Assembly: GCA_003134965.1 (NCBI GenBank)
Contig: PLDA01000002.1
Location: 1,302,001-1,366,000 of the forward strand
Reading direction: 5' to 3'
From: Vulcanimicrobium winogradskyi
GTDB lineage: Bacteria > Vulcanimicrobiota > Vulcanimicrobiia > Vulcanimicrobiales > Vulcanimicrobiaceae
DNA length: 64,000 nt
Shown here in pieces: positions 7,376-15,206 of the stretch (its first letter is position 1; the number at the start of each line of letters is the position of its first letter). The notes below the pieces were generated by a model. The model did no database searches, was not told the DNA's origin, and was given only the letters and a program-made list of their open reading frames with translations. Position numbers and translations under genes: made by a program.

Positions 7376-8110
7376 ATGAGTCACAACGATTTCTCGAGAC
7401 GAGCATTTGTCGTCGCTGCGGCAACCGCCGCTGCCGCCGTGGTTCCAACCGCAACACCGGCCGCGACCCCTACCATGCTAACGCCCGCGCAAGTTGCTGA
7501 ACTCCGTCGACTTGCCGCCAAGGTGCCGTTCCACTTCGATTTGGCCGGGTTCAATGCCGTCCTCAGCCGACCGTTCGATCATCGACAGGTTGTCGCTGCA
7601 ACGACATTCGAGAGCGCGGGTTACGCTCTGAGTCACATACGAAACTCGATTGAATCGTACGCCGACCCGGCCGGTTTCGCCGGAGGGCCCAATGCGCTGC
7701 ACGTCGCTTGCGTCATGTACGCGGGAGACTCGCCGCTCATCGCGCTCGACGACGCGATGTATGCCAAATACCCGATTGGCGTCATTCTCGAAAAAGAAAT
7801 GAATCCCGGAAACCCCGTGTACGCGGAGCGGGCGAAGAGCATGCACACGAATCTGGACGGATCGTTCTACCGGAAACTCGTTGCGGATCATGGCGCGTCG
7901 TTCTTCGTGTGCAATAATGCGTTGAGCGGCCTCGCGTACGACGTCGCGCGGGAGGTGACGCCACCTGGCACCGCAATCACGCGCGAGCACGTCGTTGCGA
8001 TCCACGATGAGCTGGTCGAGCACTTCTTACCCGGAACGATGCTCGTGCCTACCGGTGTGGGCGCGCTAAACGCGATTCAAGAGCAGCGTTTCACGTTTCT
8101 CCCGGGATAG
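7376..8110 (+). CDS. Tat-exported DsrE-like protein of unknown function
   Basis: The 244-aa product starts at ATG 7376 behind GAGGGA. Its N-terminus carries a twin-arginine signal (FSRRAFVVAAATAAAA), so it is probably exported folded, with a cofactor or as part of a complex. The mature part (residues ~45-244) has the alternating beta/alpha pattern and motif order seen in DsrE/DsrF-like small-fold proteins (HRQVVAATTFESAGYALSHIRNSI; ALHVACVMYAGDSPLIALDD; ASFFVCNNAL with one Cys). Such proteins often take part in sulfur handling, but no partner genes are nearby and I would not assign a reaction. Confidence 0.55.
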   Translation: MSHNDFSRRAFVVAAATAAAAVVPTATPAATPTMLTPAQVAELRRLAAKVPFHFDLAGFNAVLSRPFDHRQVVAATTFESAGYALSHIRNSIESYADPAGFAGGPNALHVACVMYAGDSPLIALDDAMYAKYPIGVILEKEMNPGNPVYAERAKSMHTNLDGSFYRKLVADHGASFFVCNNALSGLAYDVAREVTPPGTAITREHVVAIHDELVEHFLPGTMLVPTGVGALNAIQEQRFTFLPG

Positions 8111-8130
8111 CGCTTCCACATCTCGGCGTC

Positions 8131-10824
8131 TCAGCTCTTCGGACCGGTGCGGACCTCGACGAGGTTGTCGGGGTGGAAGTAGGTCTTCGCAGCGCGCTGC
8201 ACGTCGGCCGGCGTGATCTTCGCGTAGCGCTGCGCGAGCATCGCGTAGTATGACGGCGTCAGGTCGTCAAGCCCGATCAGCATCAGATCGCCGGCGATCG
8301 CGCTCGTCGCCTGCTCGGCGTCGATCGCCGCCGCCACGACGCGCGTCTTCGCCTTCGCCAGCTCGTCGGCGGTGACCGGCTCGGTCTGCATGCGCTTGAG
8401 CTCGGCGCGCACGACGGCGTCGGCCGCATCGACCTTCGAGGGCACCGCGCGGAACGAGATGCGGACGGTGCCGCGGTCGCGTCCGGCCTGCAGCGCGCTG
8501 AACGCGAAGTAGACCAGGCCGCGCTTCTCGCGCACCTCGTGCAAGAGGCGCGCGTCGAACGAGCCGCCGCCGTAGATCGCGTTCGCGAGCACCAGCGCGT
8601 CGTAGTCCGGCGAGCTGCGCGCCAGCGCCGGCGCGCCGAGCTCGACCGAGATATCCTGCGCGGCCGTCTCGACGTTCTGGCGCTTCGGTTCCGGCAGCGG
8701 GATCGCGGGCAGGTGGGGATCGGGTTTCGGCCCGGTCCCCGTCCAGTCGCCAAAGCGCGCCGTGACCTCGCGCGCGACGGCGGCCGGGTCGACGTCACCG
8801 ACGACGACGAGCGTCGTCATGTCCGGGCGGACGTACTGCGCGTGATACGACTTCACGTCGTCGAGCGTGATCGCGGCGAGCGACGCCGGCGAGTCCTCGC
8901 GCAGCTCCGGATCGCCGGCGGGGAAGAGCGCCTCGCGGAACGCGCGCTGCGCGCGGTAGTCGGGCTGCAGCGAGCGCCGCGAGGCGACCGCGGTCTGCTG
9001 CTGCTTCACGAGCGTGAACTTGTCGGCCGGGAAGAGCGGGTGGCGCACGTCGTCGGCGAGCGCGTCGAGCAGCGTCGGGAAGTCCTCGGCGCGGCCGTGC
9101 GCGGAGAACGACGTCCCGAACGAGAGCGACGCCGCGCGGTCGTCGGCGAGCTTGCGCTGCGCCGCGTAGTCGTACTTCGCGCTGCCCCAGCCCATCAGCG
9201 CCGCCGTTGCCGCGCCCAAGCCTTCTTTGCCGGTGGGATCGTATATCGGTGACGTGCGCACGACGCCGCGCACGAACACCGTCGGGTTCGAGCTGACGCG
9301 TTGAACGAGCAGCTTGAGCCCGTTGGGCAGCGTCGTCACGACGGGATCGACCGCGCTGTGCAGCGCGAGCGGCTTGGCGAGCTGCGCCTTGAGCCACGCC
9401 GGCTGCACGATCGGGCCGTTCGGCACGCGCGAGCCGAAGCTGTCGGTGACCGACGACGCGAGGTTCGAGGGCGGTTTGAACTTCGTCGGATCGGTCGTCG
9501 TCGGCTCGAGCACGCCGACGATGCTGGGCTTGGCGTAGATCGAGCGCGCGACGGCGTTGACTTCATCGGGCGTGATCGCGGCGATCATCGCCGGGTAGCG
9601 CGTCGGATCGGTGTCGCCCGGGAACACGTACGCGGCGCCGATGCCGTCACCGAGCCCGACGATCGAGTCACGCGCGTAGGTGAGCCTCGAGATCGAAGAG
9701 CGCTTCGCCGCGTCGATGAACTCCGGGTTGATCCCCTTGGCGAGAATGTCGGCGGTCGTCTTGTCGTACACGGCGCGCACTTCGTCGGCGGTGTGGCCGG
9801 GTGCGACGATGAGCAGCACGTGGACGACCGATGCCCGCCGGTCTTCGAGCGGGAGCGGAACCAGCCCGAGCGTGAGCCCGCTCTCGACCAGCGCCGCGCG
9901 GTACGGACCGCGTGGATTCGACATCGCCGCGACGGCGATGTCGTTGCGGATCTGGTCGTGCTCGGTCGCCGGCGCGTCACCGGGCGCGGCGTACGCCTCG
10001 TCGACGAGGGTGAACGGGAACTCCGCCTTCTGCGAGACGGTCGCGCCGGTCGCCGCTACGGCGGTATACTGCTTGCGCGCGGGGAGCGCGTGCGCGGGGA
10101 TCGGACCGAACCACTTCTGCGCGGACGCGAACACGTCGGCCGCCTTGACGTCGCCGGTCACGACGAGCGTGGCGTTGTTGGGCCGGTACCAGGCGTCGTA
10201 GTAGCGCTTCAGATCGGCGACCGTCGCCTTCTCGATGTCGGCTTTCGCGCCGAGCGCGGTCTCGCCGAGCCGCGATCCGGGATAGACCTTCTCGGCGACC
10301 GAGCCGAAGATGAACGAGAAGATCGGGTTGCTGTGATCCTGCGCCCACTCTTGCAGGACTGCGCCCCTCTCGAGCGTCCAGTCCTTCGGGTCGAGCTTGA
10401 GGTTGCGCATGCGGTCCGCTTCGACGTGCAGGAGCGTGTCGACGCGGTCGGCGGGCACGACGAAGTAGTAGTGCGTCACTTCGTTCTGCGTTTGCGCGTT
10501 CAAATCGGCGCCGAGGCGCGAGTTCATGTCGTCGAGGCCCGCGCTGGAGATCGCGTGCGTTCCGCGGAACATCATGTGCTCGAGCGCGTGCGCCAGCCCC
10601 GTCTTCCCCGGCGTCTCGTCGAGCGCTCCGAACCGGTACCAGGTGTGCACCTGGACGACCGGCGCGGCGTGATCCTCGAGGACGACGACGCGCATCCCGT
10701 TGGCAAGCGTGCGAAGCTGCGCACTCGGCGGCGCGCTCTGCGCGTCTGCGGGAAGCAGGCGAGCCGACGCAAGCAACAACGCCGCGGCACCAAGGGCGGC
10801 AGCGATTCGGCGGATCAGCATCAT
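8131..10824 (-). CDS. M16-family zinc metallopeptidase (tandem two-domain)
   Basis: The 897-aa protein has a signal peptide (residues 1-29, ending ADAQS) and two M16 halves. The N-terminal half carries the inverted zinc motif HALEH (His79, Glu82, His83) with the downstream Glu-containing helix; the C-terminal half (from about residue 480) keeps the fold but lacks a zinc motif, as in other pitrilysin-type two-domain enzymes. Members degrade peptides, here most likely in the periplasm. It lies 34 bp downstream of the DUF4255 gene on the same strand and may share its transcript. Confidence 0.9.
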   Translation of the reverse strand: MMLIRRIAAALGAAALLLASARLLPADAQSAPPSAQLRTLANGMRVVVLEDHAAPVVQVHTWYRFGALDETPGKTGLAHALEHMMFRGTHAISSAGLDDMNSRLGADLNAQTQNEVTHYYFVVPADRVDTLLHVEADRMRNLKLDPKDWTLERGAVLQEWAQDHSNPIFSFIFGSVAEKVYPGSRLGETALGAKADIEKATVADLKRYYDAWYRPNNATLVVTGDVKAADVFASAQKWFGPIPAHALPARKQYTAVAATGATVSQKAEFPFTLVDEAYAAPGDAPATEHDQIRNDIAVAAMSNPRGPYRAALVESGLTLGLVPLPLEDRRASVVHVLLIVAPGHTADEVRAVYDKTTADILAKGINPEFIDAAKRSSISRLTYARDSIVGLGDGIGAAYVFPGDTDPTRYPAMIAAITPDEVNAVARSIYAKPSIVGVLEPTTTDPTKFKPPSNLASSVTDSFGSRVPNGPIVQPAWLKAQLAKPLALHSAVDPVVTTLPNGLKLLVQRVSSNPTVFVRGVVRTSPIYDPTGKEGLGAATAALMGWGSAKYDYAAQRKLADDRAASLSFGTSFSAHGRAEDFPTLLDALADDVRHPLFPADKFTLVKQQQTAVASRRSLQPDYRAQRAFREALFPAGDPELREDSPASLAAITLDDVKSYHAQYVRPDMTTLVVVGDVDPAAVAREVTARFGDWTGTGPKPDPHLPAIPLPEPKRQNVETAAQDISVELGAPALARSSPDYDALVLANAIYGGGSFDARLLHEVREKRGLVYFAFSALQAGRDRGTVRISFRAVPSKVDAADAVVRAELKRMQTEPVTADELAKAKTRVVAAAIDAEQATSAIAGDLMLIGLDDLTPSYYAMLAQRYAKITPADVQRAAKTYFHPDNLVEVRTGPKS

Positions 10825-10858
10825 TGGGCGTCCTTCAATCCGCGGTCGCCGGTTTCAG

Positions 10859-11434
10859 CTATGGCGTCGGGATTGGCGGGATTGCCTCTGACTCCAGCCA
10901 CACGACCGTCGCCGCGTACGATAGCGAGAGCACGTACGGTACCTGATAGATCTCCGACCACAACCGGACGAGCTGTTCCTGGTCGAGCGTGAGCGGAGCG
11001 AGACGGATCGGCTCCGGCGCGCGGTCGAGATCGGAGCCGTCGAGCGCCGGCGCTTTGCTCCCGATCGTCGCGCGGATGCGTTCCACGGTGAGAACCGGCT
11101 CGCTGATGAGCGCGGTGATGACGCGGCCCATCAGGAGCTGCGCTTCGTACCCGGTATCCGCCCCGCCGAAGAAGCTCAGCAAATATTCCAGGTCGGCGGG
11201 ATAGCGCGCGCGTTGTATGAGGCGTCCGCCCGGATCGCGCGTCGGGAGATTGTCATTGCGCACCGACCCGTTTGGCACGACGCGGTAGAGAAAAAGCCGC
11301 GCTCCGACGAAGGCTGGATCGACCTCCGTCCGCGTGCTCCTCACCTCCGCATTCGGCAGCACCGTCTGCATCGCTTCACGCACGACCGCCTCGAACGTCG
11401 CGGTGACCGTCGCGATCGCAAGGTGGTTGCTCAC
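10859..11434 (-). CDS. DUF4255 / Pvc16-like protein
   Basis: The 191-aa product matches the DUF4255 (Pvc16 N-terminal) pattern: MSNHLAIATVTATFEAVV at the N-terminus, a central LFLYRVVPNGSVRNDNLPTR, and a C-terminal QLVRLWSEIYQVPYVLSLSY. In contractile injection systems (PVC, metamorphosis-associated contractile structures) such proteins act near the tube or sheath terminus. None of the sheath, tube, baseplate or spike genes is present here, so this is an orphan copy. A deleted remnant of a second copy lies at 13190-13312, on the far side of the ice-binding-like gene. Confidence 0.8.
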   Translation of the reverse strand: MSNHLAIATVTATFEAVVREAMQTVLPNAEVRSTRTEVDPAFVGARLFLYRVVPNGSVRNDNLPTRDPGGRLIQRARYPADLEYLLSFFGGADTGYEAQLLMGRVITALISEPVLTVERIRATIGSKAPALDGSDLDRAPEPIRLAPLTLDQEQLVRLWSEIYQVPYVLSLSYAATVVWLESEAIPPIPTP

Positions 11435-11511
11435 AGGTCCCCACGAGATGCCATCGGCCGCTCATTTGTCGTCAGGCGCGGATCATCCCGCGTCGAGCGA
11501 GTCCCGCTGTT

Positions 11512-13107
11512 TTACGGAGACGGCACGACCACGGTATTGCTGTCCAGCGTCACGGCACCCGTTTGGGTCAGCGCTCTGCCGTTGAGCGTGGCGCCGGTTG
11601 CCAGGGTGATCGATTGGGACACGAGCAGATTACCGTAAAAGACGGAGTTCGTTCCCAACGTTGCCGAGCTGCCGACGGACCAATAGATGTTGTTCGCTTT
11701 CGCGCCGCCGCTCAAGATCACCGCGCGACCCGTTGTCACGGTGAGCGTGGACGCCATCTGGAAGACGAAAACGCCGTTTGGGTTCCCGCGCGCGTCGAGC
11801 GTCAGATCCCCCGACGATATGGCGAGCGAAGAATTCGAGTTGTAGAGTCCCGGCACGAGCGTTTGGCCGCCGATATTTCCGGCCACCGAAATAGGAGCAC
11901 CGGCGAACACCATGGCGTCGTTGAATCCCTGGGTCAAATCCAGCTCCGCTTGGTGCGCGACCGGATCCGCGACGTGCAAGTTTCCGTTCAGATTTCCGGG
12001 CGGAAAACCGGTTATTGCGCTGCCGGGGGAGATTCCTATATCACCGGTGATGTTGGTGGGTCCGGTGCTCGTCACGGTTGAGCCGGCGAGAATTGCGAAG
12101 TTCGCAGCACAGCCGAGGTTGACGCCCAGCACCGTCACGGGCGCCTGATAGATTCCGCCCGCGGCCCCGATGACGTAGAGGTTCGAGCTGTTCGTCGCGA
12201 TGCTGATGCCCGCACCCGCTTGCTGCGTCCACGTACCGGAGACGAGGTCGTCGTAGTAGATCGGATTGCCGAGCGAACCGGCCGGCACGCCGAGCACGAA
12301 GAGCCCGCCGTTGGCCGTCGGCGCGACTTGGATGCCCGCGCCGGGTACTTGCGTGAACCCGAGCTGCGGGTTGAACGCGAAGAGCGAGAGTTGCGCGTTG
12401 ACGATGTAGAAGCTGCCAGGCGCGACGTTGTATTTATTGCAGCTCGCGGTGTCCCAGGACGCGGCGATCCGCGTGCCGGCTCCCGGCAGCTGCGTCCACA
12501 CGCCGTTGACGTAGTGCCAGATCCCGTTACCGTACTGACCGCCGGAAATGCTCGAGATCACGTAGACCGAGCCGTCCGACCCGACGGTGATATCGCTCGC
12601 GCCGCCCGCGATCGTGCTCCATGCGCCGTTCTTGTAGTTGTAGATACCGCCCGACGAATTCACCGCCCACAGGGTGTTGTCGGGCCCGACTGCGAGGCGC
12701 ATCGCGGCGCCGGGAATGTTCGTCCACGTTCCGTTCGCGTAATGATAGATGTCTTTGTCGACCGGGCCGCCTTGCGTCGAGAGAACCCAAATCGAGCCAT
12801 CCGGACTGGCCGCCACGAACACGCCGGCCCCGGGGAGCTGCATGAAGCCCACCGGAGTGATAATGCTCGCCGGACGGCGCAGCGACGTCATCGCCGACGC
12901 CGGCCGAGGTGCTGTCTGCGCCATCGGCGGCGCTGCGACGAGCGCGGGCGAGATCGACTTCGGCATCGTCGTCATCGCGGACGAGACCGTGTTCCCAGCG
13001 CTTGACGGAACCGCAGACGCGCCCATCGTTCGCCCGCCGCACGATTCGAGCAGCAACATCGCCATCAGCAGCGAGAGGGAACCGAACCGAGCCGTTATCT
13101 TTTGCAC
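11512..13107 (-). CDS. lipoprotein with beta-propeller repeats and an ice-binding-like (DUF3494) domain
   Basis: The 531-aa protein starts at GTG 13107, preceded by GGAGAG. Its N-terminus is a lipoprotein signal (LLESCGG), followed by a Ser/Ala/Pro linker. Residues ~90-335 hold about six repeats of the form 'GTWTNIPGAAMRLAVGPDNT / GIYNYKNGAWSTIAGGASDI', typical of tectonin-like beta-propellers. Residues ~345-531 are a DUF3494 domain (NFAILAGSTVTSTGPTNITG; GNPNGVFVFQMASTLTV; NIYWSVGSSATLGTNSVFYG), the right-handed beta-helix of ice-binding and adhesin proteins. Together this suggests a surface adhesin or ice/surface-binding factor. The fusion of the two domains is unusual. Confidence 0.8.
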   Translation of the reverse strand: MQKITARFGSLSLLMAMLLLESCGGRTMGASAVPSSAGNTVSSAMTTMPKSISPALVAAPPMAQTAPRPASAMTSLRRPASIITPVGFMQLPGAGVFVAASPDGSIWVLSTQGGPVDKDIYHYANGTWTNIPGAAMRLAVGPDNTLWAVNSSGGIYNYKNGAWSTIAGGASDITVGSDGSVYVISSISGGQYGNGIWHYVNGVWTQLPGAGTRIAASWDTASCNKYNVAPGSFYIVNAQLSLFAFNPQLGFTQVPGAGIQVAPTANGGLFVLGVPAGSLGNPIYYDDLVSGTWTQQAGAGISIATNSSNLYVIGAAGGIYQAPVTVLGVNLGCAANFAILAGSTVTSTGPTNITGDIGISPGSAITGFPPGNLNGNLHVADPVAHQAELDLTQGFNDAMVFAGAPISVAGNIGGQTLVPGLYNSNSSLAISSGDLTLDARGNPNGVFVFQMASTLTVTTGRAVILSGGAKANNIYWSVGSSATLGTNSVFYGNLLVSQSITLATGATLNGRALTQTGAVTLDSNTVVVPSP

Positions 13108-13189
13108 GCAAAACTCTCCGCAAACCCGAAGCGGAACATCCCGCAGATGGCGTGGAGCCTTTCACTAATCTTGCCCAAATGGCGAAACC

Positions 13190-13312
13190 TTGAATCCGCT
13201 AGCGTCGCCGCGTACGGTAGCGAGAGCACGTACGGCACTTGATACATCGCGGCGAGAGACCGCGATTCAGGCGCGTCGCGGCTACCGTCGCGATCGCTAG
13301 GGCGTTGCTCAT
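13190..13312 (-). pseudogene. internally deleted DUF4255 gene
   Basis: The minus strand begins MSNALAIATVAAT, as the intact DUF4255 gene does, then after a few unrelated residues jumps, in another frame, to MYQVPYVLSLPYAAT, the C-terminal block of the same family (compare IYQVPYVLSLSYAAT at 10859-11434). About 430 bp of the middle are gone. The DNA of both ends remains close to the intact copy. Confidence 0.75.
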
Positions 13313-13334
13313 ATTGAGAGTTAGATCAAGCAAG

Positions 13335-13363
13335 CTGAAGTTCGCAAGTAGGCGAGCCATAAT
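13335..13363 (+). promoter_or_regulatory. promoter upstream of the Spy-like/RND operon
   Basis: CTGAAG (13335-13340) and CATAAT (13358-13363) are 17 bp apart. The -10 box is good, the -35 box weak, which fits an activated promoter. Transcription would start near 13370, about 100 nt ahead of the first gene. Confidence 0.4.
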
Positions 13364-13376
13364 AGGGCTAGTTCCG

Positions 13377-13386
13377 AGACGCGTCT
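13377..13386. promoter_or_regulatory. 10-bp perfect palindrome in the leader of the RND operon
   Basis: AGACGCGTCT lies about 7-16 bp after the predicted transcription start, a common place for a repressor site. A second small dyad (CGGGA-GCG-TCCCG) follows directly. No regulator gene is adjacent. Confidence 0.3.
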
Positions 13387-13471
13387 GCCGGGAGCGTCCC
13401 GAACGATTCTCAGGGAACCGCCGGATACTGAGCAGACTTTTCCCGCCCGATGTTTTTTGACGGAGTCGTCC

Positions 13472-13879
13472 ATGAAATCGCTCCTTCGCCTCGCCATCGT
13501 CTCGCTCTCCGCCCTCGCCGCCGCGTCACTGCTGTGGAGCGGCGTCGCGGTCACCAACGCCGCCCTCGGGCTGGTACCGTCCGCATCCGCCCAAGCAACG
13601 GGCGGCAGTACCGACCGATCGGGCGGACGTCAGCGCTTCGCGAAGATGCTGATGAGCATCCGGCCGCCGCTGAGCGACGGGCAGAAGGCGCAGATCCGCA
13701 AACTGCGCGAGCAGATGCGCGCCCAGTACAAGAATCAGCCGGCCCCGCAGGATCCCGAGCAGCGCCGCGCGCGTTTCAACGGGTTCATGGACAAGATTCG
13801 CGGCGTCCTGACGCCTGCGCAGCGCACCGACTTCGACGCCAAGCGGGCGGCGATGCGCAACCGCACCGGCCAGCGCTGA
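13472..13879 (+). CDS. Spy/CpxP-like periplasmic protein
   Basis: The 135-aa product starts at ATG 13472 with GGAG 7 bp upstream. Residues 1-41 are a signal peptide (hydrophobic stretch, cut near SASAQ). The mature part is short, basic and helical, with an LTPAQR motif near the end and LSDGQKAQI earlier, the repeated LTxxQ signature of the Spy/CpxP (heavy-metal resistance) family of periplasmic chaperones and stress sensors. It lies 4 bp before the adaptor gene of the RND pump, which suggests co-regulation in an envelope-stress or efflux response. Confidence 0.75.
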   Translation: MKSLLRLAIVSLSALAAASLLWSGVAVTNAALGLVPSASAQATGGSTDRSGGRQRFAKMLMSIRPPLSDGQKAQIRKLREQMRAQYKNQPAPQDPEQRRARFNGFMDKIRGVLTPAQRTDFDAKRAAMRNRTGQR

Positions 13880-13883
13880 TCGC

Positions 13884-15206
13884 GTGAGCCGCACAGCGGC
13901 GACGCTCGCGCTCGTCGTCGTCGCCCTGTTCGTCGCCGGGTGCGGTCCCCGCGGGGGCGGCGGCCGCGCGCGCTCGGCCTCCTCGCCGAACCCGGTCCCG
14001 ACCGCGGCGGCGCGGGCGACGACCGTGCACGCGACGTCGTCGATCTCGGGCGTCATCGCGCCGCTGCAGAACGTCGCGATCACCAGCCAGCTCGCCGAGC
14101 CGGCCGACGACGTGCGGGTGAACGAAGGCGATCGCGTCCGCGCGGGCGAGGTGATCGCCGTGCTCGACACCGAGGATCTGCGCGCGCAGCTCGCCCAGGC
14201 CCAGGCGACCGTCGAGACCGACATTCGTACCGCCGCTGCGGCGGACGCCAAGGTCACCCAGTCGCGCTACACGCAGCGGCTCAACATCGGCCAGAGCAGC
14301 GATCAGGTGCGGGCGGCGAGCGCGGCGCTCGCGCAGGCGCAGCAAACGCTGGCGAACGACGGTACGAACCTGACCCGCGATCGTCAATTGCTCGCCGACG
14401 GCTACATCGCGCAGAGTCAGTACGACCAGCAGGCGACCCAGGTCGCCAACGACCGGTCCGCGGTCCGCACCGCGCAGGCGAACCTGCAGTCGGCGCGCAC
14501 GAACGAGCAGGTCAACGGAACGCAGACCGTCGGCCTCCAGGCCGCGAACGTACAGTCGACGTTGGCCGAAGCGAACGCGGCGCACGCGACGATCGGTCAA
14601 GCCCGGGCGCAGGTCCGCCAATTGCAGGCGCAGATCGCGAAAGCGACGATCCACTCCCCGGTCGCCGGCGTCGTGGTCAACCGCAACTTGAACCCCGGCG
14701 AGTATCCGGGCGGACGGACGATCTTCACGGTCCAGCAGCTCGACCACGTCTACGCCGCGCTCAACGCGTCGAGCACGGATACGTTCGCGATCCCGGTCGG
14801 CGCGCCGGTCACGCTCAGCGTCGCGGGGAGCGGTACGCGCACGTACTACGGTGCGGTCGTCGCCGTGCTCGGGCAGGTCACGCCCGGTTCGACGAACTTC
14901 ACCGTGAAGGTGCTGGTCGCCAACGCGGACGGGAAGCTGCAGTCCGGGCTGCCGGTCACGGCGATCTTGTCGCTCCCGCCGGTGAGCGGCGTCGGCATTC
15001 CGACCACTTCCTTTCTCGACGAGACGCACACGACCGTGATGATCGCCGACGACCAGCTCGTCGACGTCGTCGCGAAGACCGTGCACGTGCACGAGCTCGC
15101 CTCCGACGGGACGACCTCGATCGTCAGCGGCCTCAAAGCCGGCCAGGTCGTCATCTCCAACGGCCAGCTCGGCATCAGCGACGGACAATCGATCGCGCAG
15201 AACTGA
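13884..15206 (+). CDS. RND efflux periplasmic adaptor (membrane fusion lipoprotein)
   Basis: The 440-aa protein starts at GTG 13884. The N-terminus (LVVVALFVAGCGP) is a lipoprotein signal. The order barrel-lipoyl-hairpin-lipoyl-barrel is visible: DDVRVNEGDRVRAGEVIAVL is the first lipoyl half, residues ~100-255 a long Ala/Gln-rich coiled-coil hairpin, and KATIHSPVAGVVVNRNLNPG the second lipoyl half. It would bridge the two inner-membrane pumps encoded next to an outer-membrane channel. No TolC-like gene is present in the window. The stop codon overlaps the start of the first pump gene. Confidence 0.9.
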   Translation: MSRTAATLALVVVALFVAGCGPRGGGGRARSASSPNPVPTAAARATTVHATSSISGVIAPLQNVAITSQLAEPADDVRVNEGDRVRAGEVIAVLDTEDLRAQLAQAQATVETDIRTAAAADAKVTQSRYTQRLNIGQSSDQVRAASAALAQAQQTLANDGTNLTRDRQLLADGYIAQSQYDQQATQVANDRSAVRTAQANLQSARTNEQVNGTQTVGLQAANVQSTLAEANAAHATIGQARAQVRQLQAQIAKATIHSPVAGVVVNRNLNPGEYPGGRTIFTVQQLDHVYAALNASSTDTFAIPVGAPVTLSVAGSGTRTYYGAVVAVLGQVTPGSTNFTVKVLVANADGKLQSGLPVTAILSLPPVSGVGIPTTSFLDETHTTVMIADDQLVDVVAKTVHVHELASDGTTSIVSGLKAGQVVISNGQLGISDGQSIAQN

